Positions 26,022 to 35,285 of a stretch of 64,000 bases of DNA are shown one piece after another. How positions within the stretch are numbered: the stretch's first letter is position 1; each line of letters opens with the position of its first letter. This DNA is from Pinus tabuliformis. Its lineage: Eukaryota > Streptophyta > Pinopsida > Pinales > Pinaceae. The DNA is taken from assembly GCA_031772625.1 (NCBI GenBank), contig CM062816.1:830515056-830579055 (forward strand), written 5' to 3'. The notes beneath the pieces were generated by a model. That model saw only the letters and a program-made list of their open reading frames with translations, searched no databases and was not told where the DNA came from. The position numbers and the translations under genes were made by a program.

Positions 26022-26653
26022 AGGGGCAGGAATGATCGAAGTGGATATTGGTGGCCACCTCCCAAGTCCACTTGGACCCCCACCATTGTTTCTTTCAACT
26101 TTTCAGTTTCCTTAATTGTAGCACAGTTTACTATTTTTAGTAGTTTTTCAGGTCCTGAACTTCCGGAGCCGTTTTGAGGCCCTAAATGATGTTTTTTGGG
26201 AAACCTAGGAGCAACATGCATCTATGAATAGATGTTGCTCCTCCCAAAGTTTTAGCTATCGAATAGATCTTTCTAACGAGATACTGTGCGCATTAAACAG
26301 AGATCGTATGCCAAAGTTACGACCCCGGGAAGTTGATGTACCAATTTACCCAAACGGGGCCCACAGTTTGGCGTTTCATCTTCTAGGGTTAGGTTTTTGG
26401 ATGTTTAGGGTTTTCCATTGTTTCTCAACAATAAATAGGCCTTTGAGCCTCATTGTAACACAGTTCAAAGGCATGTAGCCGCCACATCTCTTCTCAGAGA
26501 TAAGCTACCATCGCCCTAGCTGGTTTATTTCCATTTCTGTGTGTAAACATATTTCAGTATTTTACATTAATGAAATTAAGTATTATTTCCGCTGCATCTT
26601 TGTGTATATGGTTATCTCTATATTTTGTTGCATTCCTATTTAAATCCGGATCA
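26022..26653 (+). repeat. Polypurine tract and LTR E (3' LTR of the array)
   Basis: The purine tract AAGGGGCAGGAA (26021-26032) has one pyrimidine. LTR E runs 26033-26653 (621 bp) and starts TGATCGAAG. It is followed by the CCCAT target duplication and no primer site, as expected for the terminal LTR. Confidence 0.9.
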
Positions 26654-26658
26654 CCCAT
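26654..26658. repeat. Target-site duplication CCCAT, right copy
   Basis: It matches 816-820. Immediately to its right, copia M gag resumes on the minus strand (KCLICGEMG). Confidence 0.93.
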
Positions 26659-27371
26659 CTCACCACAAATTAAACATTTCACCTTCGAAATGTCCTTCTA
26701 CTTCTATTTTTGTTGTCCCTTTGATGCTAGAGTTGTGTTCTCCTCCTCCTCCTTGGTCCTCGTGCTACTCCCCCTACTGCCATTAAGTTTGACCTTAATT
26801 AGGTCCCTCCTTAATTCTTCTCGTTGAAGATCTTCCCACATATCCTCCCATGAAGGTAGTCTTTCCCTGCCCAATATGCTTCAGACGAAGACTTGTCATT
26901 CATCTGAGACTCTATTCAGGGTTATCCTCACCATCGTGGTTGACTAAGGAGTGCACCCCAATGCAGCAAGCTTGTCTCTGGTATCCTGAAGACATTGAAG
27001 ACAGGAGTTAACCCCTTCTCCCTTCTGCATCAATGTCCGCTGCAACTTTTGTTCTATGTACATCTTCCACTGTTCAGAAGCGCCTTCATACAAAGAAGAC
27101 AAAGCTTCCCATATCTCTCGGGTTGTATCATTTCCCTCCAAGTGTGAGACCACATGATCTTGAACTCCATCGAGAATGAGCGTCTTCACCTTCCCCTGCT
27201 CGGCCTTGTACTTATTCTTTTGATCGTTGTCAGCAGGAACAACTACAACACTTTTGACGTAGGCTTCGAGATCATATTCTTCGATAACAACTAAGATTTT
27301 GGTATTCCATGTGACATAGTTGGAAGAACCTTCCAACCTATCCTAATCTTTGAGCCCATGTGATGCCATCT
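26659..27371 (-). pseudogene. Copia M gag, 5' part
   Basis: On the minus strand, gag starts at ATG 27371 (MASHGLKD) with a stop eight codons later. It is then open as a UBN2-type copia gag from 27336 to 26944 (MEGSSNYVTWNTKILVVIEE...), including the EIWEALSSLYEG and LQDTRDKLAALG regions. The same frame continues with several stops to the zinc knuckle CLICGEMG, where the gypsy array is inserted. Read across the array, the knuckle is C-X2-C-X4-D-X4-C: the usual histidine is aspartate. Protease, integrase, RT and RNase H do not occur in either half. Confidence 0.82.
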
Positions 27372-27767
27372 CACCCAACTATCAAACTGACTCCTCTAGT
27401 TATTGCTCATCTGCCTAGCAAGTGAGAAATTCAAACTTTTTTTGGCAAAAAGCTCTCTGAGGAGAAAATTCCCCTTTTATGTGTCTTTGCTCTTTTCCGA
27501 TGGATTTCTACCTCGGCGGAAACTACACCCTTCAAGAACTTGCGCTAAGGCTCTATGTCACTCCCTTTGTGTTTGCAAACTCATGAACTGGAAATCATAC
27601 CTCTCTGTCGACTCTCTTAGAGGGAGATTTCCTCGGAGTCTCTGCTTCCTGGCAAGGACTGCGCAATCCCTTCAAGGGAATTCAAATTGTTGCCAAGTGC
27701 ATCTTTCAGCCTCTCTGCTCAGCACTGGATCTGCTCTTCCTATTTCAAAATCAATGCTCTAATACCG
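27372..27767 (-). other. Copia M leader and primer-binding site
   Basis: On the minus strand, GGTATTAGAGC (27766-27756) lies next to the LTR end and resembles the tRNA-iMet site with one change (ATC to ATT). The remaining 385 bases up to gag show no conserved coding signal. Confidence 0.7.
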
Positions 27768-28920
27768 TGTAAAAATTTCTAATCCTTGAGGAACCCCTAT
27801 TGCAGCAAATTTGAATCTACTTCACCTACTTGATTTTAATTACATTATAAAGTTATTCTTCTAAATACTAAAGCAAACTACTTCTGCAGCCTACACTACT
27901 TAAGTTTGATTTACATGAAACAAGGAAACTGAGCAAAGAACTAGATACATAGGACGCAATTATTTTTGGACAAAATAGTCCCCAAAAAAACCCAATGCGG
28001 GAAAATCGGTGCAACAACTCTGAGGGTTTATTATTATGTAGGATAAAATTATGAATAAAAATATAGGATGCTTCAACTAGCAATCCTTTATAGAGAAAAT
28101 ACTAGACAAAATACTAGTGAAATAATCTCACCCTCTCACTGGGGAATCAGTGATTGATCCTCAGTTTTGGCAGGCTCTGCGTCACCTTATGATGGCCTCT
28201 GTGTCAAACTGTGTCAAACTGTGTCACCCTGGGCAGCTTCTGCATCACCCTTCCTGGGTATTATGTTTCCTCTCTACTCTGGATCTTCTGCAGGATGAGA
28301 ATTCAACTTTCTTGCCTCTAGTCTCACACCCTAGCTTCTAACACTTGAACTTTGAATTCCCTCTGCATAAATTTGACTTCCCCTCACTGACTGCGCTACC
28401 TCTGTGTCAGCACTACGTAGGCCAATGTCAACCCTCCTATGGACGTCTTTTTGTCCTCTCTCTGCCTTGTATTCTCTGGAAATTCGTTCTCCCGAAATCT
28501 CACTGCCCCTCTACTGCAAGATCTCCCCAATAGATTTTCCTCCTAAGAGCTTCTCACCTCAAAAAATTGATTTCCTAAATCTTTTTGTGTGTTTCTAAAT
28601 AAACCCCAAACCTCCTTCTTATACTTTTCCTGTTGAGACTTCAACAACCGAGATTAAGTCTCTAATCAACGGCTAATATTAAAACATGACTTGATCCGCC
28701 TTCTAGATCATTCTCACCCATATTTTGATTAATACCCATTACTATTTTAATTTCCCTAAGTTTAGACTTAGGAACCCCATTAAAAATATTAATTATTTTA
28801 ATAAAATACAATCTTGGTGGAATTCACCAAACAGTTTATAGGTTCTTTAGAACTCATGTGCCTCAGCCTCTCCACCAATTTTCAACGCTAGAGCACTTCC
28901 TATGCTACCAAAAACTAACA
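27768..28920 (-). repeat. Copia M 5' LTR
   Basis: 1153 bp on the minus strand, from TGTTAGTTTTTGG at 28920 to ...AAATTTTTACA at 27768. It has TG...CA ends, an adjacent primer site and a matching partner at 1-88. It is A/T-rich with no coding signal. The flank beyond 28920 is copia P gag, so copia M inserted there; the partner target duplication lies left of the window. Confidence 0.85.
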
Positions 28921-31900
28921 TATCCTACTTAATCAAATTATCTTGAGTCATTGCAAGCAAGTGGAAACCTCAAGGAGATTACCTTTGACTCCCTTGAGAA
29001 GAAGTTTGTTGAGAGGGAGAATGATTTTGGGAATAAGACAACTACTCAGTCTTCTAAAGAAGTTGTGTGTCTTACACACAAACATAAGAATCATGCACAC
29101 GATTCTTCTAGAGGAAGAGGTGGCCGAAGAGGAAGAGGAAGAAGGAATTTTAGAGGCAGGGGGCAGACAGATCCAAGGAGAAAAGGTTGATCTTCATTAC
29201 ATACATTGCAATAGACATGGACATGGTGCATCCACATGTAAGTTTCCTTGGGACTGAATTGAGCAGGAAAGAAATGAAGCCAAAGGCAAAACCAATGACA
29301 AAGGGAAATGTAAAGCACCTGAATCCGCTCACTATGTTGTGGCAAATTGTAATATTGGAGTAAATGAAGACTTATTTAATGCTTCACTTGCTTTTTTTTA
29401 AAATGATTGGTTGCTTGATTCAAGGGAAACTTTCCACATGAATTTTAGAAGATATTTTTTGAAGAATTTACTAACAATTTTGATGGAGTAGTATACTTTG
29501 TAGACAATTCAAAACTCAAGCCATCAGGGCTTGGCACAATCATGCTCAAACTGCCTGATCTTCAAGACTTTCTTATGCATGATGTTTTATATCTCCTAGA
29601 GCTAAGGAGAATCTTGTTGTCTTTGTTCCACATCCACTAGCAAGGACACTCCATTCATATGTTTGATGGCAAGGTTGAGGTCAAAAAAGAAACAGATCAC
29701 TTGCTTGGCATGACGGGGATATAAGAAGAAATACTTTTGAAGCTGCAAGGAACCTCTTCTCGTGCACAAAACTTCTCATACAATTCTCATTATGATGAAG
29801 GTATAGTTCCATCAAGTCTCTTATGGCATTCTATATTTGGACACTTGAATTATGACAACCTTCGTATGTTGAAGAAAAGTGGTGTTACTAGTTTGCCTAC
29901 AATTCCTAGGAAACTTAAGCAATGTGATGCTTGTATCTTAGGAAAGCACAACAAACAATATTTTCATGATTCACATTCCAGAGCACATAGAAAACTTGAA
30001 CTTATTCATTCAGACTTATGTGGCCTAATTCTTGTTCCTTCTACAAATGGAAATAAATATATGATGACATTTATTGATGACTATACCAGAATGTCTTGGG
30101 TTTATTTATTGAAGAACAAGTCTGATGCTTTTCAAACATTCAAGAACTTTCATGCATGGATTAAAAATGATGCACAATCTCATATTGGCTCTATTCGTAC
30201 TGATAATGGAAAATAATACACTTCAAATGAATTTAAAAACTATCTTCGCCAGCATGGGATCAAACATCAAACAACTGTGCCTTATAATCCCCAACATAAT
30301 GGATTAATTGAAAAATGAACAAGACAATCTTAAATATGGTACGTTCCATGATGTTTTTCAAGAATGTAAAATTGATGTTTTGGGTTGATGCAGTTCTATG
30401 TGTTTTGTATATAAAGAATAGGTGTCCATCTAATGCTATTAGAAACAAGACTCCTTATGAAATGTGGTATGGCCACATTCCTTCGGTAAAGCATCTCAGG
30501 GTCTTTGGTTCCACCTGTTATGCCTTGATACCTAAGGAACAAAGAAACAAACTTGGTGCAAGGATTCATAAGTGTATCTTCTTGGGGTATTCAAATACCT
30601 TCGAAGAATATTGTCTTAATGATGAAGTTAATAAGAAATTTGTAATGTCTACAAATGTGATCTTTCTTGAATATTCCAAGGCTGACAATGTTATTGAGTG
30701 GCAGCTTGATCGCTCGAATAGATTCATACATGCCAATTCTTTTCAATAATTTGATAATGAGATTCCACATCTTGAAGGTGGGATTCTTATATTGGATCAA
30801 TCTGTGGAATATTCTTCTGAAGCACTCTCTCCCCCACATGAAGCTCCAGCCACTAATGATACTTTGAGTGATGTGATTGACAAAATTGGGAGACTAAATC
30901 TTGACTCAACCCCAACTCAGTCAACTAAGAAGGCTGGGCCATCTCAGAAAGGTCCTCCAAAATGGTTGACAAAGACACTTGAAAGTGTTCATCCTGATGA
31001 GGTTGGAAAGACATGAACAGGAAATTAAACCAGGCAAAATGGAGGTGATGTCGACGATTTTTATTCACCTGTTGATATGGATTTTTCTTATGATTGTGAA
31101 CTGAATTTGTCTTAAGATTTTGAACCAAATTCCTTCAAAGAATTTTCTTCTCATGATGTATGGAAAGAATCAACGAAAAAAGAGTATGGTGCCTTGATAA
31201 AGAATGGCACTTGGAAGATGGTTGATCCTCTATTGGGAACCAAACCAATAGGCTACAAGTGGGTCTACAAGAACAAGTATAAATCTTCTGGCTCGCTTGA
31301 CAAGAACAAATCCAAGCTTTTGGAAAATTGTTTTGCACATAAGGAAGGGGTCGACTATGAGGATACTTTTACCCCCACAGTGAAATGGGCTACCATCAAA
31401 ACACTCTTTGCCTTGGTAGCTCAGAACGGTTGGAAAGTCCATCAAATGGATGTAAAAATTGCTTTCTTGAATGGATATCTAAAAAAGAAATTTCTTATGT
31501 CCCAGCTAGATGCATTTGTTGTGAAGGGTCATGAACATAAAATATGCAAGTTTGTAAAATCCTTGTATGGCCTCAAGTAAGCAACGCGAGCCTGGTATGA
31601 GAAGTTAACGGAGCATCTTTTGAAACTCAACTTCAAACATTATGATATTGATGATGCAATTTTGTTTGTCAAGAAAGGTTGAAAAATAGTTGTATATCTT
31701 GTGGTGTATGTACATGATATTTTCATGGCAAGGAACAACGAGAGTGATATTGCATCCATGAATAAGGAATTGAGGAAAGGTTTTGAAATGACAAACTTGG
31801 GTTATGTTCACTACTATATTGGTATTGAAGTAACTCAACATCTGAAGTTTATGTTCCTCTCTCAAAAGAAGTACATTGGAGATTTGTTGAAAAAATTTGG

Positions 31901-32670
31901 CATGGCTAAGTGAAATCCTTTGACTACTCCAATGGAACCGAACTTAAAGCTCACATCCACTGAAGGAAAATAATTTGAGGACGCAACAAAGTATAGACAA
32001 CTTGTAGGAAGTCTCAACTACCTGACTACTACCAGCCCAAAAATTTCATTTTGTTGTTGGTATCCTCTCTAGGTTTATGAAAAAGCCTTGTGAGGGACAT
32101 TGGTCTACTGCAAAAATAGTTCTAAAGTACTTGTAGGGAACTCAAGATGTTGGACTTAAGTATACATAGGTGGGCGACTTCAGCTTGATTGGATACTCGG
32201 ATTCAGATTTCAATGGAGATAAAGAAACTGGGCTATCTACTTCAGGTTATGCTATGAGCCTTGGATTAGGAATTGTCTCATGGAGTTCACGCAAACAATC
32301 AATTCTAGCAGATTCCACAACAGAGGCAGAATATGTGGCAGCAACTAAAGCAACAAAGGAAATTGTGTGGCTTAGGAAAATTCTAGAAGATTTGCAAGGG
32401 AAACAAGTGCATTCAACTCCACTCATGATTGACAACACTTCTACAATAAATTTGGCCAAGAACCCAAAGTTCCATGATCGAACGAATAACATAAATACAA
32501 AATACCATCTGATTCGACATCATATTGAGGCCAAGATGATCCATCTATGACATTATTCCACAAATGAGCAGATTTCAAACATATTCAGCAAATCTCTTGG
32601 AAGAGAAAAGTTCGAAATATTTAGAATGATGCTTGGATTCACCAACATCCCTTCAGATTAAGCGGGGGAA
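28921..32670 (+). pseudogene. Copia P gag-pol, 5' end cut off by copia M
   Basis: It enters in the C-terminal part of gag (ASGNLKEITFDSLEKKF) with an Arg/Gly-rich tail (GRGGRRGRGRRNFRGRG) and a degenerate zinc knuckle near 29200. Protease near 29413 reads LLDSRETFH, so the active-site glycine is lost. GAG-pre-integrase begins at about 29820. Integrase shows HSDLCG, RTDNGK and PQHNGLIEK, with stops near 30215 and 30316. RT spans 31194-31913; its YVDD box reads YVHD, a catalytic loss, and stops lie at 31578 and 31681. RNase H (32170 to about 32660) keeps YSDSD and TEAEYVA. The polypurine tract TAAGCGGGGGAA is at 32659-32670. The element is clearly dead. Confidence 0.88.
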
Positions 32671-32858
32671 TGTTGACACCTAATCATTGGGATTGGGTGA
32701 ATATGTGTAAAATAATGTAAATTGAAAATAAGGAGAGTTAGAATATGAAGAGACACTAGGAGATGAATCCCAAGAGTCTCTCCCTCCATGTATATATATG
32801 TGATTAGCCTTAATGCAAAAACACAATTTCATTTGAGGAGTTATCTACTAGCCTAACA
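32671..32858 (+). repeat. Copia P 3' LTR (188 bp)
   Basis: It starts TGTTGACACC right after the polypurine tract and ends ...GCCTAACA. A TATATATATG run near 32791 is a candidate TATA box. The end is placed where homology to the Tat antisense gene begins. The 5' LTR is outside the window, so the length rests on one copy only. Confidence 0.7.
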
Positions 32859-33048
32859 CCAATTGCGGTAGAAACATTGGCCGAGGTTGAGTAGAATATT
32901 GAGAGATTAGCCCTAGATGTTCATGACATTAGGATTGATGATCTTCCTATCTGTTTCCTAATACATACTACAGGAGTTCCTGGACATATTAGTCATTTGC
33001 TGACGAGTAGCTCGGGCCATTGTTTGCTACCATGAGCATCGTGTTTAG
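32859..33048 (+). pseudogene. Tat-2 antisense gene, C-terminal remnant
   Basis: This plus-strand stretch encodes VETLAEVE, NIERLALDVHD, IRIDDLPI and, after a frameshift, ARAIVCYHEHRV followed by a stop at 33046-33048. It matches the end of the Tat-1 antisense gene: AETLAELE, DLERLTADIPE, TIDDIPI and ACAVVSYREHHQ, then stop. Tat-2's pol genes are on the minus strand, so this remnant is antisense to its element, as in Tat-1. It also sits beyond the extra RNase H, the same relative position. Copia P inserted at its left edge. It has at least one stop and one frameshift. Confidence 0.78.
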
Positions 33049-33239
33049 CTTCTAGGAATAGAGATAATTTTTTTCTTTTTGGTTTTATCAACATGTATTT
33101 AGATAATAAAGCTTGAAGGCCTCATGTGTCTTGGACACCATTCTTGTAAACCAAAATTTTTTTACATACTTTTATCTATGGAGACTACTTCTATTTACTC
33201 TATTTATTTTGCATGATCATGTGGACGTTTGTTGTTTTT
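33049..33239. other. Tat-2 spacer between antisense gene end and RNase H
   Basis: A/T-rich sequence with no coding signal that I can support. In Tat-1 the corresponding gap (48064-48259) is also about 200 bp and also non-coding. Confidence 0.5.
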
Positions 33240-33665
33240 TTACAAATTTTGCAAATGTATATTTAATAGATAGTTTTCCAATGCATCGATTAATGTATTT
33301 AAATGTCTTGGAATGTGTTGATATTCAATGTAATCAAATTCCATTTCCAAGAGACGAACCCATAAAAACATCCTTAACATTGATGAACTTATAACTGAAT
33401 AAACATTACTCAAATGTAATACTACGAGTTGAGAATCCAATCTAACAACTAAACAACAAATACCAAGTGAAATGGCATCAGATAATAGTTCAATGACTAC
33501 ACTATACTATGTAATGTTGTTAGTTGTACAACCAAGGCATATCCCATGTAGACTCACTAACTCATCGGTAGGCATGTAAATTTCCCATGTAGTGGAAGAA
33601 AGATTCCAAGTATTATGACTAGCACCATCATCATAGCCAATGTAAGGTTGAGGGAACGTTGACAT
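33240..33665 (-). pseudogene. Tat-2 archaeal-type RNase H (aRNH)
   Basis: It starts at ATG 33665 on the minus strand, MSTFPQPYIGYDDGAS, then TTNNIT with a stop, YSVVIELLSD, VVRLDSQLVVLHLS and EYQHIPRHLNTLIDAL. It aligns along its length with the Tat-1 RNase H at 47644. The catalytic positions are mostly kept: D in DDGA, E in VIELL and D in RLDS. The ATG is directly preceded by a pyrimidine-rich stretch ending in TTGGTTTGTAG, a splice-acceptor-like sequence also present in Tat-1. One in-frame TAG makes it a pseudogene. Confidence 0.82.
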
Positions 33666-33786
33666 CTACAAACCAAGTGTAACACAAGATAAGCAAGGGA
33701 AACAAAAGGAGTTTGTAAGAAAAAATAAAATTACAACACACCAAAAATATGGTACAACAATGTACAAAGTATCTATGTAGAAAAAT

Positions 33787-34980
33787 CTAAGCATAGTACT
33801 TTTTCAGATAAAGCCCATTTATGGGCTCAGATAAAGGAATCCCATCATAGTAAACTAGCTCATAGGCACCTTTTGCAAGTGCACATTTTACAATATAAGG
33901 ACCATGCCACATGGGCTCGAATTTTCTAGCTCCTAGCTTATCGTGTTCTTGATCATATAGTAATACCAAGTCACCTTCTGAAATGAAATGAGGATTAACT
34001 TTTTTGTCATATTATACTTTGATTCATTTCTTATAAGTCGTTCTAGCCAAAGAAAAATATCGACGAGTCTCATCTATACATGCTAAGTATAAAACATATT
34101 CTTCCTCTACAGAAGTAGCAGGGAGAAATTTGATAGCTAGTTTAAATGACGGGATTTCACTCTCAATCAATAACACAACTTCAAAACCATATACAAGTTG
34201 GAAAGGCGTAAACCCGATCTTTGTTTCTGTTGAAGCACGGTATGCCCCAAATGTTGAGAAAATCATTAGATGCCAAGTACTCTTATGAATTCCTATCATC
34301 CATTGAAGCATAGTAGTTAACATTTTTTTCACGGATTCCACTTGGCTATTGGATTGCAAATAATAGGGAGTTGAGCTATCGTGATGTAGACCCAACTTGG
34401 TAGTCAACTCTGACATCATAAAATTTCGAAAGTGGGTGCCATGGTTAGTGACAATGGCTTGCAGGACACCGAATCTAGCAATCACATGATTGAATATGAA
34501 TAGGGAAGCAATTTCACCATCGTTCTTATATGTAGGCATCACCTCGGTCCATTTTGAAAAAACAATCCATTGCAAGGATTATATACCCATGCCCCCTAGC
34601 TGAGAGGATTACATGTCATGAAATTGATTCCCCATTTTGGAAAGGGTGAAAAAATAACTACTAGATGAAGAGGATCAGGAGGGGGAGACATCTTTTGATT
34701 GTAAATTTGGAAAGCGTGACATTTCTAGACCACCATAATACAGTCTTTGAACATAGAAGGCCATAAATATCCAGCATGTAAGATCTTTTGGGCAGAGGCA
34801 TACCCTGACATATGACCGCCACATGATCTGGAGTGATAATCATTCAAAGCTTTTTTTATTGCCTCATGTGTTAAACATTGACAAAAAATTGAATCGACAC
34901 CACGGTGATAAAGTGTATAGCCAACAATGTTATATTGTTAGGATTAGCACCTATTGACAGTCTTGGATACCGCCAACATG
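33787..34980 (-). pseudogene. Tat-2 integrase and end of pol
   Basis: Minus-strand reading gives, in order: a decayed segment QYNIVGYTLYHRGVDS (about 34940-34890), the integrase zinc-binding region (CGGHMSGYA, about 34820), a broken core start, an open stretch 34575-34024 (FSKWTEVMPTYKNDGE, IARFGVLQAIVTNHGTHF, SNSQVESVKK), then EGDLVLLYDQEHDKLGA and HGPYIVK, ending in INGLYLKKYYA at 33787. It is closely related to the Tat-1 integrase at 46380-47503. The second catalytic aspartate reads TNHG where Tat-1 has TDHG. Homology fades near 34980; two in-frame TAA codons near 34945 stand where Tat-1 has CAA or CAG. Confidence 0.82.
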
Positions 34981-35285
34981 CATGGGATCTCCCTGATGTG
35001 AGGTCCCAACTAGACCTCACACCATTTGGTGTAGGAGTCCCATCTATGTGTATAGTATGGCCACCATTGCAAAGGTTTCATAGATACACCTTAGTTACAA
35101 TACATACACAAGAGACGATGAACACCTATTTAGGGTAGCAAGTATGCAAACTTTATGTGACACCAAATAAAAAATGGATGAGGAAATTCCATGGCTAGTA
35201 AAGGAAAATGAGCCTACGGTTAGGGAAGTAATAGTATTGTATTAAGGGAAACGAGGGAGCGAAGAGAAAGGCTCGCTGATTTATG
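34981..35285. other. Unclassified segment between Tat-2 and chromovirus C LTR
   Basis: About 300 bp with no ORF or motif that I recognise. It could be more decayed Tat-2 pol or a scrap of another insertion. ATTTA at 35281-35285 is the candidate target duplication of chromovirus C; its partner lies beyond the window. Confidence 0.4.

Larger units (their letters stand above)
821..26653 (+). mobile_element. Ty3-gypsy retrotransposon array G (five LTRs, five internal regions)
   Basis: One Ty3-gypsy family occurs repeatedly in head-to-tail order: LTR A - internal 1 - LTR B - internal 2 (3'-truncated) - duplicated copia flank - LTR C - internal 3 - copia Q fragment - internal 4 (5'-truncated) - LTR D - internal 5 - LTR E. 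The outer ends carry CCCAT target duplications, so the array grew from a single insertion, presumably by unequal exchange between LTRs plus one non-homologous join at 8308-8312. The domain order protease, RT, RNase H, integrase and a GPY-type C-terminus place it in Ty3-gypsy; I see no chromodomain. All five internal copies are broken by stops and frameshifts. Confidence 0.9.

Noticed and set aside
821-26653. The five gypsy copies as an assembly artefact
   Set aside because: Copies differ by several percent and by private indels, stops and truncations, so they are real separate copies; the single joint at 8308-8312 still deserves long-read support.
26654-27336. A host gene next to LTR E
   Set aside because: The minus-strand ORF is a copia gag that continues at 815 across the array; it is transposon sequence.
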